Below, one piece after another: positions 24,361 through 34,900 of a stretch of 64,000 nt of DNA (within the stretch, counting starts at the first letter, position 1; every line of letters begins with the position of its first letter). The DNA is from Roseovarius bejariae (GTDB lineage Bacteria > Pseudomonadota > Alphaproteobacteria > Rhodobacterales > Rhodobacteraceae). The stretch spans positions 806,402 to 870,401 of the forward strand of contig NZ_SZWE01000001.1 in NCBI RefSeq assembly GCF_009669325.1, in the 5' to 3' direction. Both the position numbers and the translations under genes were made by a program. Below the pieces are notes generated by a model that did not search any database, was not told the origin of the DNA, and was given only the letters and a program-made list of their open reading frames with translations.

Positions 24361-25005
24361 ATGCATATCGTCATCACCGGCGCGAACCGTGGGATCGGGC
24401 GTGAACTTCATGATCGCTACACCGCTGCGGGCCATGACGTGACGGGGACCTCCCGCCAAGGCGGTGAATTCGCCACGCTGGATGTCACAAACCCCGACAG
24501 CCACGCGGCCCTTGCCCGGGAACTGGATGGCAGGCCCGTTGACTTGCTGATCTGCAACGCGGGCGTTTACCTCGACAAGCACGAAAACCTTGCCGATGGC
24601 TTTCCCGCCGCGATGTGGGCCGACACCTTCGCTGCCAATGTGACCGGCGTGTTCCTGACCGTGCAGTCGCTCTTGCCCAACCTGCAAATGGACCCGGGCG
24701 CGAAACTCGCGATCATCTCAAGCCAGATGGCCAGCCACACCCGCGCCCCCGGCGGCAGCTATATCTACCGCGCGTCCAAGGCCGCCGCGTTGAACCTCGG
24801 GCGCAACCTCGCGGTCGATCTCGCCCCCTTGGGCGTCTCGGTGGGCATCTATCATCCGGGGTGGGTCAAGACCGACATGGGCGGCGACGCCGCCGCGATC
24901 ACGGTCGAAGAATCCGCCGCCGGGTTGATCGACCGTTTCAACGAGCTCGACCGCGACTCCACCGGCTGTTTCAAAACCTACGACGGGCAGGATCACCCCT
25001 ACTGA
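24361..25005 (+). CDS. short-chain dehydrogenase/reductase
   Basis: 214 residues. The cofactor motif is TGANRGIG (residues 6-13), followed by NAGV (about 61-64), the catalytic Ser in IISSQM, and Y-x-x-x-K (YRASK). It is shorter than classical SDRs and resembles the CsgA/YciK-like group. The substrate cannot be told. It is convergent with the EcsC gene, and a palindrome-rich spacer separates them. Confidence 0.88.
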   Translation: MHIVITGANRGIGRELHDRYTAAGHDVTGTSRQGGEFATLDVTNPDSHAALARELDGRPVDLLICNAGVYLDKHENLADGFPAAMWADTFAANVTGVFLTVQSLLPNLQMDPGAKLAIISSQMASHTRAPGGSYIYRASKAAALNLGRNLAVDLAPLGVSVGIYHPGWVKTDMGGDAAAITVEESAAGLIDRFNELDRDSTGCFKTYDGQDHPY

Positions 25006-25015
25006 CCGGCGCCTT

Positions 25016-25099
25016 TCGTACGACTCGTACGATCCATGCCTGCCAGTCCCCGATTTTCGTACGAAACGCAGGGGGCAAACGTACGACTCGTACGAAAAT
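25016..25099. repeat. CGTACGA palindrome cluster and bidirectional terminator
   Basis: The 16-mer CGTACGACTCGTACGA occurs twice exactly, at 25017-25032 and 25080-25095. The second copy also forms the right arm of a hairpin: ATTTTCGTACGA (25053-25064) with TCGTACGAAAAT (25088-25099), a perfect 12-bp stem with A/T ends. It lies between two convergent genes and could terminate both. A related cluster is at 41269-41302. Confidence 0.7.
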
Positions 25100-25100
25100 T

Positions 25101-25892
25101 TCAGGCTCGTTTGACCGGGCTGTGGGTGACCATGGCGCGGAACTCTTCGACCAGTTCGGCATGGTCCCGATCCGCGTCGATGGCCAAACGGCGCAGCCCG
25201 AAATGCACCTGCGCCATCTTCTGGTAATAGCTTGTATAGGCATAATTTGTGGCCGCCCCGGCCGCCGCCCCAAGAATTGGTATGGTCTGCGCGGCCAGTT
25301 TCTGGCCCAGCACCGTGGCCAAGCGCGGCGCCACTCGTGCGATCACCGCATGAACGCTCGCGCCGGTCACCGCCACCCGCGTACTCAGAAAGGCCAGATC
25401 CGCCCCATCGTCATGGTCCAACGGTCCGGCAGCCGCGAAAACCTGCAGGCAATCATGCCTAACCCCTTGTTCTTGAGCGGAAAATCCATGCTCCACGGCA
25501 ACATCCTGAATGGCGCGCAACAGCACTGTCGTGGTCACCGGAAGCTCCGCCATGGCACTCGGAAGGCCGCCAAATCCACCCGCCGCACCCATGGCCGTGG
25601 TCACCGCACGGGTCATCCATCCGGGGCTTTCCCCCACCACATCGCGTGACCGATGCGCCGCCTCCATCGCGATTTTCAAAGCGTTTTCAGTACCTTCGCC
25701 CAAACGCCCCCGCACTTGCGGCGGCAGGCGGTCCAGCAGGCTTTCGGCCTGCCCACCGATCAGGTTGAGCACCTGAATGCCCGCGTTCGAGGCCCCGGAA
25801 TGCACCTGCGCCAAGGCGTGCAAGCGGCGCTGCACCTCGTCGCTATCTATCTGTTTTTCAATGATTTCCAAGGGAGCCCCCAAAGCTGACAC
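25101..25892 (-). CDS. EcsC family protein
   Basis: 263 residues. A helical start is followed by the EcsC hallmark region with Gly/Ala-rich hydrophobic segments (AVTTAMGAAGGFGGLPSAMA and IPILGAAAGAATNYAYTSYY). GTG 25892 is the start in the longest frame. EcsC-domain proteins are poorly understood; some accompany ABC transporters or protein secretion. It stands alone here. Confidence 0.85.
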   Translation of the reverse strand: MSALGAPLEIIEKQIDSDEVQRRLHALAQVHSGASNAGIQVLNLIGGQAESLLDRLPPQVRGRLGEGTENALKIAMEAAHRSRDVVGESPGWMTRAVTTAMGAAGGFGGLPSAMAELPVTTTVLLRAIQDVAVEHGFSAQEQGVRHDCLQVFAAAGPLDHDDGADLAFLSTRVAVTGASVHAVIARVAPRLATVLGQKLAAQTIPILGAAAGAATNYAYTSYYQKMAQVHFGLRRLAIDADRDHAELVEEFRAMVTHSPVKRA

Positions 25893-25923
25893 CCTCTATA
25901 GATCAGGCCAAAGCGCCACATTT

Positions 25924-26409
25924 TCAAGCGTCACGTTCCACCACGCCCCTTACGCCATCCCATGCGCCAGGCACCAGCTCCAGCCCCAAAACCCGCTCCG
26001 GATTGGTGGGTGGCGGCATCTGCACAGCTGTCAATTTGGAAAACCCGAACCGTCCATAGTAAGGCGCATCGCCCACCAGCAGCACCCGCTGCCAGCCCTG
26101 CGCCTCGGCCAGATGCAGGCTCTCGCGGATCAACCCGCCGCCAAGCCCCTCGCCCTGCCGGGTCGGGTGCACCGCAACCGGCCCCAACAAAAGGGTTTTT
26201 TCGCCTGCCACCCGCACCGGCCAATAGCGGATCGCCCCCGCCAGAATCCCATCGGGGTCGCGCGCCACCATGCTCAACCCGGCAACGGGCGGCACGTCAT
26301 CGCGCAACCGGTACGAGGACAGCGCCTCACGTCCCGGCGCGAAGCAGAGGTCGTAAAGCGCCTCGACCTCCCACCAATCCTCACCTGTTTCTGGCCGCAA
26401 ATCGAACAC
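25924..26409 (-). CDS. GNAT family N-acetyltransferase
   Basis: 161 residues of a single GNAT domain, YhbS-like. The acetyl-CoA loop is V-H-P-T-R-Q-G-E-G-L-G-G-G-L (about 86-99), preceded by the beta-4 strand LLLGPVAV and followed by GWQRVLLVGDAPYYGRFGF. GTG is used as start, with AGGGG upstream. The substrate is unknown. It is divergent from the flavin reductase gene. Confidence 0.88.
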   Translation of the reverse strand: MFDLRPETGEDWWEVEALYDLCFAPGREALSSYRLRDDVPPVAGLSMVARDPDGILAGAIRYWPVRVAGEKTLLLGPVAVHPTRQGEGLGGGLIRESLHLAEAQGWQRVLLVGDAPYYGRFGFSKLTAVQMPPPTNPERVLGLELVPGAWDGVRGVVERDA

Positions 26410-26504
26410 GGGGACCCCTGCGAAACCCTTGTGAATAAAACTGGAATTGCGCCTAGCACGGCGTTACCTCTGGCAAAAGCCGGAAAAAACAGGAAGCACG
26501 CGCA

Positions 26505-27107
26505 ATGTTCTACACTCCCGATCAGGGCCACGGCCTGCCCCACAATCCGTTCAACGCCATCGTGGCCCCCCGGCCCATCGGCTGGATCTCCACCCGTGAC
26601 GCCGAAGGCCACGATAACCTCGCCCCCTATTCGTTCTTCAACGCCGTGGCCTATGTCCCGCCACAGGTAATGTTCGCCTCCACCTCGGCCAAGCCCGACC
26701 GCGACGGCACCAAGGATAGCGTCGCCAATATCCGCGAAACCGGGGTGTTTTGCGTCAATATCGTTGGCGAAGCCCTGAGCGACGCGATGAACCGTACCTC
26801 CGGCCCATGGCCCCGCGAGGTGGACGAATTCACCGATGCGGGCATCGCCAAAGCAGATTGCGAAACCATCGCCTGTTCCCGGGTGTCCGAGGCGCCCGCC
26901 GCCCTCGAGTGCCGCCTGACGCAGATTGTCGAGCTTCCGGGCAAGGCGAATTTCGTTGTTTTCGGTGAGGTCACGGGCATTCACATGCGCGACGATTGCC
27001 TGCGTGACGGGCTGTTCGACCCCGCCGCATATCGCCCGCTGGCGCGCATGGGCTATCAGGATTACACCGTGGTACGCGATACCATATCGCTCAAACGCCC
27101 GGAATGA
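26505..27107 (+). CDS. flavin reductase family protein (DIM6/NTAB)
   Basis: 200 residues with the FMN-binding split barrel. Landmarks are PFNAIVAPRPIGWISTRD near the start and NLAPYSFFNAVAYVPPQVMF, the usual FMN phosphate loop. It probably binds FMN and reduces flavin or acts as an oxidoreductase on a small substrate. Its stop is immediately adjacent to the stop of the convergent HlyD gene. Confidence 0.88.
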   Translation: MFYTPDQGHGLPHNPFNAIVAPRPIGWISTRDAEGHDNLAPYSFFNAVAYVPPQVMFASTSAKPDRDGTKDSVANIRETGVFCVNIVGEALSDAMNRTSGPWPREVDEFTDAGIAKADCETIACSRVSEAPAALECRLTQIVELPGKANFVVFGEVTGIHMRDDCLRDGLFDPAAYRPLARMGYQDYTVVRDTISLKRPE

Positions 27108-28295
27108 TCACGGTTCGTGGAAGGCTTCCTGGCTTTTGTAAAGCGGCTTGAGAAGGTATTGCAGCACGGTCTTTTCCCCGGTGTGTAACTCCACCTGCGC
27201 CTGCATCCCGGGGCGAATTTCGATGCGTTCCTGCCGGGGCGTCAGGTTGGCGGTGTCCACCTTCAGGGTGACCTTGTAATGCGGGTTTCCATCGGGGTCG
27301 CGGGCGTTCTCATCTTCAAATGTATCGGCCGAGATAAAATCCACCACACCCTTGAGTGATCCAAAAATCGTATAGTCATAAGCGGTTAGCTTGATGGTCG
27401 CCTCTTGGCCGTGGCGGATGTTGGCGATGTTTTCCGGGGCCACCTTGGCCTCGACGAACAATTCCTCATCCAGCGGGATGATCTCAAGAATTTGCTCACC
27501 GGGGCGTACCACCCCGCCGATTGTGGTGACGTTGAGGTTATTGACGATCCCGCGCATCGGGCTTTCCAACACGGTGCGGTTCAACTGGTCCTGACTGGAT
27601 TTGAGGTTCTGCTTGAGCGTGCCCAATTCCTTCAATGTCTCGGAATATTCCTTGGCCCGCTCCAATTCGGTCTGGGTGACGATCTCGTCATAACGGGTCT
27701 TGGCATCGGCATAGGCCCCGCGCGCGCGGGTCACCTCGATCAAGGCCACGATCTTTTTCTTCAAAAGGTTTTCCAAAAGGCGCATTTCCTCGCGCGCCTG
27801 TTCCATCACCTGTTTCGCGCCTTCGCTGCGCTTGACGAAATCTTCCTGCCGCGCCTTGAGCAGGGCTTTTTCCGAGGCCACCATCTCGGGGCTGCGCAGG
27901 GCCATGTCGTCGGGTACGGTGAATTCATACTGCCCGGCCAATTCGGCCTCCAACCGCAAACGGCGAATTTCGAACGCGGTGATCTGATCGCGCAAATCCT
28001 CGACCGAGGATTTGAACTGCGTGCCATGCAGGCGCGCCAGAACATCACCGCGCTGCACGATATCGCCCTCCTGCACCATCAGTTCCGACAGGATCCCGCC
28101 TTCGAGGTTCTGGATGATCTGCGGGCGCGACGACGAGATGAACGAGCCTTCGGCGCGCACGATCTCATCCACCCATGCAAAGGCGGCCCAAAGGATGAAC
28201 AGCCACACCGTGATCGCGCACAGCCAAATGGTCAGGCTTGGCCCCCGCAAACGGTCATTCAACTGCGCGGCAAGGTTCGTGGCACTCACAGACAT
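27108..28295 (-). CDS. type I secretion membrane fusion protein (HlyD/LapC family)
   Basis: 395 residues: one N-terminal span (about 24-46), a biotinyl-lipoyl-like half (SSSRPQIIQNLEGGILSEL, GDIVQRGDVLARL), a long coiled coil (about 105-255), then the second half-motif and a beta-barrel ending in TGEKTVLQYLLKPL. It links the inner-membrane ABC protein to the outer-membrane channel. The start at 28295 is used because the ABC gene ends one base before it; the longer frame begins inside that gene. Confidence 0.92.
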   Translation of the reverse strand: MSVSATNLAAQLNDRLRGPSLTIWLCAITVWLFILWAAFAWVDEIVRAEGSFISSSRPQIIQNLEGGILSELMVQEGDIVQRGDVLARLHGTQFKSSVEDLRDQITAFEIRRLRLEAELAGQYEFTVPDDMALRSPEMVASEKALLKARQEDFVKRSEGAKQVMEQAREEMRLLENLLKKKIVALIEVTRARGAYADAKTRYDEIVTQTELERAKEYSETLKELGTLKQNLKSSQDQLNRTVLESPMRGIVNNLNVTTIGGVVRPGEQILEIIPLDEELFVEAKVAPENIANIRHGQEATIKLTAYDYTIFGSLKGVVDFISADTFEDENARDPDGNPHYKVTLKVDTANLTPRQERIEIRPGMQAQVELHTGEKTVLQYLLKPLYKSQEAFHEP

Positions 28296-28296
28296 C

Positions 28297-30531
28297 TCAG
28301 GCCCCTCCCTTGCCGCCCTGCGCCAGATGCGCCAGCACCTGATCGCGCGGCCCATCCACGGCCAGACGCCCGTTTTGCAAGATCATCGTCCGGTCGGTCA
28401 GTTGCAGGATCGGCACCCGGTGGGTGGCGATCACCGCCGTGCGCCCCTCCAGCCAGCGTTCCAAACGGCTGACCAGCGTTTTTTCCAGCGTCTGATCAAG
28501 GGCTGCGGTGGGTTCATCCAACAGGCACACCTTGGGGTCTTGCAGCCACAGCCGCGCCCAGCCGATGGATTGCCGCTGTCCTTGGCTCAACCCTTGCCCG
28601 CCATCGCGAATTTCAAGGTCCAATCCCTTGGGATGGCTTTTGACGAATTGCCCCAACCCGGCAAAATCCAAAGCCTGCAACAGACGGTCGTCGTTGCGTT
28701 CCAAAAGCGTCAGGTTCAGGTTCTCGCGCAGGGTTCCGGTGAACAGGCGCACATCCTGGCCCAGATAGCCAATCAAGCGGCGCAAATCGCGTGGCTCGAT
28801 CTGGTGCATATCGGCCCCATCCAGCAAAACCCGGCCTTTCGTGGGCGCATAAAGCCCTGACAACAGCTTCAGGAAGGTGGACTTGCCCGATCCATTGGCC
28901 CCCAACACGGCCAGCTTCTGCCCCGGTTGCAGCGACAGTGCGGGAATGTCCAACACGGGCGCCGCCCCTTCGTCATAGCCAAACTGCACCTCGCGCAGCT
29001 CGAACCCGCCTTCGATGGTCTCACGCCTCAGATAGGTCCGGTCGGGGGCGCTGTCCTGTTCGGCCTCGGCGATGCTGTCCAGCCCATTGAGCGCCGATTT
29101 GACATTGCTCCACCGCGCCATGGTGCCCGAAAGCTGCGTCAGCGGGGCCAAGGTCCGGCTGGTCAGGATACTGACCGCGATGATCGAGCCCACGGTGAAC
29201 TCCCCCGCGAACACGAGGTAGGTGCCAGTAATCACCGCCGTGATATAGGTCGCTTGCTGCACCGCCTGGCTCCAGAAGGTCAGCGTCGAGGCCAGCTTGC
29301 GCTGATCGCTGGATTTCACCGCCTGAAGCGTGGTCAGTTCCGTCCACAAGCGGCGAAACCGATCCTCGGCGCGTTGGGTCTTGAGGGTGTCCAGCTCGAA
29401 AATCGCCTCGTGCAACAGGCGCGAGGACTTGGCACTCGCCCCCTGCATTTCCTGCGTCAGACGGATCATCTTCTTTTGCAAGAAGAACCCCGGCAGCACC
29501 ATCAGGATACCGCCCAAGACCAGCACCCAAACCACGTTCCCGGCGATCGAGGCCACCAGCAGCAGGAAGATGAAGATAAAGGGCACATCGGCGAGCGTGC
29601 CGATGGCCGAAGCGGTAAAGAACTCCCGCACCGATCCGAACTCGCGCATGGAGCTGAACAACTGACTTGGCGCTTGGCCCGCGCGCTCGGACCGCATCCC
29701 AAGCACCCGGTTCATCAACAGGCCCTGCACGTTCAATTCGATCTGCCGCCCGGCCCCATCCATCAGGCGCGAGCGCGCGATTTTCAGGAAGGCCTCCATC
29801 ATGATCGCCAGTCCCGCCCCGGCAGCCAACACCCAAAGCGTGGCCTCGGATTGATGCGGGATCACCCGGTCATAGACCTGAAGCGCAAACAGCGCGACCG
29901 CCACCGCCAGAAGGTTCGCCACGAAGGACCCAAGGACGATCTCGCCGATGTGCCGCCGGAACCCCGCGAACTGCCCCCAGAACCAATGCGGCGGGGCCTG
30001 TTCCTCGGTGTGGGTCTTCGAGATCGCCTGCAAGGGCGCCTCGGCGCGCACCAGAATGCCGGTAAAATATGGCTCGAACTCGGCCAGTGGCACATGGGCG
30101 CGGTTATCCGTGCAGGTGGTGTCATAGATCACCACCTCCTGCCCCTGCTGCGCCAGAACCAAAACGAATTGCCCGCTGGTCATCTGCGCCAAGGCGGGCC
30201 ATTGATGCGCCATGCAATGCGCAACGCTTTCCACCTCGGTCAGCAACCCCACTGCGGCCAATCCTTCGGCCAGTGCCTCGGGCTGAGGCTGATCGTCGGT
30301 GCGCTCGCTGGCCATCATGGCCTCAAGGATGTCGCGCGGCATGACCTCCTGGCCCAGCACCGCGGCATAGGTCGCGCCCAGCTCCGCCCGTGCCACCGCC
30401 CGTTCGCCAAAGCGCGATTGCAAAGGCACTTGCGCCGGGGCCTCGGCCGCCGGCGCATTGGGGTCGTTCACCGGGCGCAGCTTGGCCCCGGCTCCAGAGG
30501 TGATCGTCAAGGCGACGGGGGATTTCGTCAA
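28297..30531 (-). CDS. type I secretion ABC exporter (LapB-like)
   Basis: 744 residues: an N-terminal C39-peptidase-like domain without an obvious catalytic Cys (about 40-170), a six-helix exporter domain (about 195-480) and an ATPase domain. Motifs are Walker A GANGSGKST, signature LSQGQRQSIGWAR and Walker B VCLLDEPTAALD. Peptidase-like domains lacking catalysis are normal in exporters of large unprocessed adhesins. TTG 30531 is the likely start; it overlaps the TolC-family stop by 4 nt (TTGA). Confidence 0.92.
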   Translation of the reverse strand: MTKSPVALTITSGAGAKLRPVNDPNAPAAEAPAQVPLQSRFGERAVARAELGATYAAVLGQEVMPRDILEAMMASERTDDQPQPEALAEGLAAVGLLTEVESVAHCMAHQWPALAQMTSGQFVLVLAQQGQEVVIYDTTCTDNRAHVPLAEFEPYFTGILVRAEAPLQAISKTHTEEQAPPHWFWGQFAGFRRHIGEIVLGSFVANLLAVAVALFALQVYDRVIPHQSEATLWVLAAGAGLAIMMEAFLKIARSRLMDGAGRQIELNVQGLLMNRVLGMRSERAGQAPSQLFSSMREFGSVREFFTASAIGTLADVPFIFIFLLLVASIAGNVVWVLVLGGILMVLPGFFLQKKMIRLTQEMQGASAKSSRLLHEAIFELDTLKTQRAEDRFRRLWTELTTLQAVKSSDQRKLASTLTFWSQAVQQATYITAVITGTYLVFAGEFTVGSIIAVSILTSRTLAPLTQLSGTMARWSNVKSALNGLDSIAEAEQDSAPDRTYLRRETIEGGFELREVQFGYDEGAAPVLDIPALSLQPGQKLAVLGANGSGKSTFLKLLSGLYAPTKGRVLLDGADMHQIEPRDLRRLIGYLGQDVRLFTGTLRENLNLTLLERNDDRLLQALDFAGLGQFVKSHPKGLDLEIRDGGQGLSQGQRQSIGWARLWLQDPKVCLLDEPTAALDQTLEKTLVSRLERWLEGRTAVIATHRVPILQLTDRTMILQNGRLAVDGPRDQVLAHLAQGGKGGA

Positions 30532-31835
30532 ATGCTACTCCCATCCGCCAAAAGGCCACGCTCGCGGGCGACCTGCAACCGCGCTTCGGCCAGTTCATAC
30601 TTCAAATCCAGCCGCGCCGCCTGCCGCGCGGCGAAGGTCTCGTAAACGCCGACCACATCCATCACCTGCCGTTGACCGGCATCGTACTGCCGCTGAAACA
30701 GGTCCAGATTGGCCTTTGCCTGCTGGGTCAGAACACTGGCCTCGCTCACTTGCCGGGACAGCGCGCTCAGACGGGTTTCCAAACGGCGCAAGCGGCGGTT
30801 GGCGTCTTCCTCGGCCTGCCCCACCCTGCGGTTGGCGGCCTCACGCGCCACGTCCAGCGCCTTCATGCTGTCCACGGTACCAAGACCAAGAAGCTGATCG
30901 GATTTCACGTTCACCCCGATGCCGCTTCCGTTGTCCCCCAGCGTGCCACCGGCGGTGACCCCCGGCAATAGCCCCGCGCGCTCCATCTTGGCGCTGGCGA
31001 TCTCGCGCTCTTTCTCGGCCTCGGCCTGTAAGACCGAGAGAGGCTTGGCCACGGTACCCGCCACCGCCACGTCGCTTACGCCTGTCACATCGTTCAAGGG
31101 CCGCGCCGACATGGCGTTCAATTCGGCCAGCGCCGTGGCCTCTTCCTCCTGCTTGGCCGAGAGGGTGGATTGAATCTCGGCCAGCTTTTGGCGCAGCACG
31201 TTCAAGTCCGACATGTCCGAGACACCGCCCTTGACGCGCTCGTTCATCACCCACTCGAAGTGCTGCATGTCCTTGAGCGTCGCTTGTTCAAGCGCGATCC
31301 ACTCCCGTGCCTTGGCCCCTTCAAGATACAGCGTCAGCGCGGTGAACACGCGCTCGTTGGTATCCTCGGCCAGCGTTACCGCCGCGGCCTCCACATCGGC
31401 CTTGGCAAAGGCCCGCTCGGCCTTCTTGCGCCCATTGTCGAAAAGCACCTGCTCCACCACCAACTGCGCCACGACATCGCTCAGGCTGGTCAGGCTGATG
31501 TTCGGCCCAATCCGCGGCAGCCAGTTCTTTGACGCGGCCTTGGCCCGCAACCGCGCGCTGCGCAACTCCGCCTCGGCGGGGCGGCTGTAGGCCTCCAGAA
31601 CGGGGCCGGCCACCTGCGCATAGGCACTGCCCGGGGGCAGCAAAGATCGCCGGGCCTGCAAATCGGAAATGATGATCGACTCGGCGGCCTCTTTCTCGGC
31701 CTCGGTCATTTTCGGGGCGGGGTCTTTCGACATGAAGCGCGACACCTCGCCGCCGTCCGCCGACATGCACCCCGTCACCCCAAGCAGGGCCATCAAACCC
31801 ACTGCCCGGATGCCTGCTCTGTACCTCTGCCCCAT
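30528..31835 (-). CDS. TolC-family outer membrane lipoprotein of the type I system
   Basis: 435 residues. A lipoprotein signal peptide ends in LLGVTGC (Cys at about residue 23). The rest is long helical hairpins of the TolC/OEP fold with coiled-coil stretches such as QKLAEIQSTLSAKQEEEA. It forms the outer-membrane exit channel for the adhesin encoded upstream. The start at 31835 is preferred because it places the signal peptide at the N terminus; the longer frame adds 24 residues from the spacer. Confidence 0.9.
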   Translation of the reverse strand: MGQRYRAGIRAVGLMALLGVTGCMSADGGEVSRFMSKDPAPKMTEAEKEAAESIIISDLQARRSLLPPGSAYAQVAGPVLEAYSRPAEAELRSARLRAKAASKNWLPRIGPNISLTSLSDVVAQLVVEQVLFDNGRKKAERAFAKADVEAAAVTLAEDTNERVFTALTLYLEGAKAREWIALEQATLKDMQHFEWVMNERVKGGVSDMSDLNVLRQKLAEIQSTLSAKQEEEATALAELNAMSARPLNDVTGVSDVAVAGTVAKPLSVLQAEAEKEREIASAKMERAGLLPGVTAGGTLGDNGSGIGVNVKSDQLLGLGTVDSMKALDVAREAANRRVGQAEEDANRRLRRLETRLSALSRQVSEASVLTQQAKANLDLFQRQYDAGQRQVMDVVGVYETFAARQAARLDLKYELAEARLQVARERGLLADGSSI

Positions 31836-31870
31836 GACCGCCCCTTGACCGGTAGCTTGTCTTTCAAACC

Positions 31871-31898
31871 CGGCGCGCACCTCGTTGGGCGCGCGCCG
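31871..31898 (-). terminator. hairpin between the adhesin and its secretion genes
   Basis: CGGCGCGC (31871-31878) pairs with GCGCGCCG (31891-31898) with a 12-nt loop, just after the adhesin stop at 31910 in the direction of transcription. It lacks a T tract on the minus strand, so partial termination or RNA-end protection is more likely than a full stop. It would let adhesin be made in excess over the exporter. Confidence 0.55.
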
Positions 31899-31909
31899 CA
31901 CTCGCACTG

Positions 31910-34900
31910 TTAAGTCACGATGTCGATTTCTTCATCCACCACGAGGGTGGCATCGTCGCCCAAGCTGTAGATGTCGTAACCTGCGGGCTCATCGGCCCCA
32001 CCATCCACCTTGGTCGCGCCGGTGATGGTCACCGTGTCGTCGGCGCCACCTTCCACGACCAGCGTGTCGGTATTGTCCGACAGCGCCAGAAGCTGCTCTT
32101 CGGTGATGGTCATCTCCGAATGGTCGCCAAAGCGCAGATCGACGGTTTCGACCTGGAAATCGCCCAGATTGCCGTTCGACAGGTCCACGACCGAGGTGGT
32201 CACCTCGTCCAGCACCACGTAGGTGCTTGAGGCATTGCCCGCATCATCGGTGTTGGTCACGATAAGCTGCGACCCATCGGGGATCGAACTCGCCTGTCCT
32301 GCATCATTCAGGAAGAAGTGATCGGTTTCCCCGGTGAAGGTGCTGACATCGTCATAGATCGACAATTCATTGATCGCGCCACCGCCCTCGACCTCATGGA
32401 TGGTCACATCGTCCTCACCGGTCATGGTGGTGACATAACGATATCCACCGCCCTCGCGGAAGTACCCCACGATGTCGGGCTGATCGGGTGCCACCATGTC
32501 AAAGGTCACGCTGCCGGTCGTGGTATCCTCGTTGCCATAGATATCCGTCGCCAGAACCGAGATCTGCGCGGTGCCGTCCTGATCGGGAATATCGCCGCGC
32601 GGCACGGTCAGGGACCAGTCGCCATTGGCATCGCCGACCGTGGTATAGGTCTTGCCAAAGATCGTGACCTCGACACTCGACCCCGGCTCGACCGTCCCGG
32701 TCAGGTCCATACCGTCGCGGGCCGCGTCCAGACCGACAAAGCCATTCACCGTCTCGGGGGAATCCGTGCTGGCCAGATCGTCCACCACCGTATCGATCAA
32801 GACACGGCTCGGAATCTCGTCAAGGTTTCCGACGCTGTCGCGCACCTCGACCACCATGTCCACTTCGCCCTGATGGCCGTCCATGGCCCCGGATTCGAAA
32901 CTGGCACTCCATTCGCCGGTGTCTTCGTCCACCTCGGCCTCACGACGTACCCCGTCAATCACCACCCAGACGGAGGATCCGGTTTCCACGGTGCCGGTGA
33001 TCTCGAAACCACCGTCGGCCTTGTCCTGATTGATGACGCTCAGGCCCTCGGCCGTCGTCGGCATCCCTTCCGGTGCATCCACCGACAAATCCTCGACGAT
33101 CGTGTCGACATCAACCGCCTGATCGACCGAATAGGAGTTACCGTAAGCATCGCCTACCGTCGCGGTGACCTGCGCCTCGTAGTCGCCCGACGGCAGTTCG
33201 CCGGGTTGATAGGTCGTCTGCCACTGGCCGCTGCCATTGGCGGTAACGGTGTGAACCACACCGTTGAAGTTCACCTCGACCTCGGCATTCGGATCGGCGG
33301 TGCCGGTCACCGTGACTCCCGCGTCATAGGCATCGGAGTTGACCACGCCATTGTCGCCGATCGCATTCATGGTCAGGCTGCCCGGGTCGGTATCCACCCG
33401 CACGGTATGTTCCAGTTGCTGCACGTTGTTGGCGGCATCCGTGGCGGTGATGATCACATCGCTGGAATAATCGCCCCCCGGAACCTGCGCCCCGCTGAAA
33501 CTTGCGGTCCAATCACCGGTCACCGGGTCCACATCGGCCCAGACCGTGCTGCCCTCGAATTCCAGCTTTACGGTCGAGCCGGGCTCGACCGTCCCTGTCA
33601 TGGTAAAGCCCTCGCCGATTTCGCTGCCGCTGATCACCTGATCAGCCCCGCCAATGTCAGCTTCATAGGCAAAGTCCTGCACCACGAGGTCAATCTCGAC
33701 CGTGCTGCTTTTCGTCGTGGTATTGCCCGCCTCATCGGTCGTCGTGGCCGTCACATTCGCTTCGAACTGCTGGCTCGGCAGGTCGGCGGGATCGAACGTG
33801 GCCTCCCAATGGCCGCTTCCATCCGCCGTGACCTCCTGCGAAAGTTCACCGATGGCCACCGTCACGGTCGCCCCCGGCTCTGTTGTACCAGAGATAACGA
33901 CACCGCCCTCGTCCTGCACCGCGTCCGAGTTGATCAGGCTGCTGGAACTGCTCGACCCGGTCGTGATCTCAAGCGCGTTATAGATCGTGTCAATCGACAC
34001 CGTCTCGGTGATCGTGCTGGAATTCCCCGCCTGATCAGTCGAGACGACACTCATCTCCGTCTCGTAATCACCCTCGGGCAGATCCGAAGGGTTGAAGGTC
34101 ACGCTCCAGGACCCGTCCTCTTGAACGGTGGTCGTCTCGGTGTGCCCTTCGATGGTCACCTCGATGGTGGCCCCGGCCTCGCCGGTGCCCGACACATCGA
34201 CCCCATCCTCGAAGTCATCCGCATTCACGATACCCGAGGTGTCCAGCGTCCCTTCCGAGACCTCCGCGACCGGCGCCGTCGTGTCGATCGAGATCGACGG
34301 CCCCTCCAGATCGGTTTCCGTACCATCCGGCTCGGTCACGGTCACGTTGACCGTATAATCACCGTCCTCGGGGAAATCATCCCCCTCGAAAGTGACCTCC
34401 CACTCCCCGTCCTCGTTGGCCGTGGTGGTCTGCGACTCGTCGCCAATCTCGACCGTCACCTCAGAGCCCGGCTCGGCCTCTCCGCTGATGGTGATCGACT
34501 TGTCTTCGTCGGTGGTATCATCCCCACCAACGACAATCGGCTGATCCTCGTTGACACTCGGCGGAATGCGCGACGCCCCACCAACGCCACCGCCGCCGTT
34601 CTCATCCGCGGCCACGACAGACGCCGCAGCGACACCGGCCGCGCCAAGACCCAAGGCACTCATCAGGCCGGACCCGCCCAGCAGGCCCGCTCCCAGCATC
34701 GACACTTCCTCTTCAGCCGCGGTCGCCGGGGCCACCTCGCTGCCACCCAGGAATATCAGATCGTCCGAGGGGCTCCATTTGCCCCACATCTCGGTCGGGC
34801 CGTACTGGGCATAAACCGCCCCTTCGCTGCCCTCGATCAGCGTCACTTCGTTGAGGTAACCATCGGCACTGATGAACAAACGGCTTTCCGCCGCGCCATC

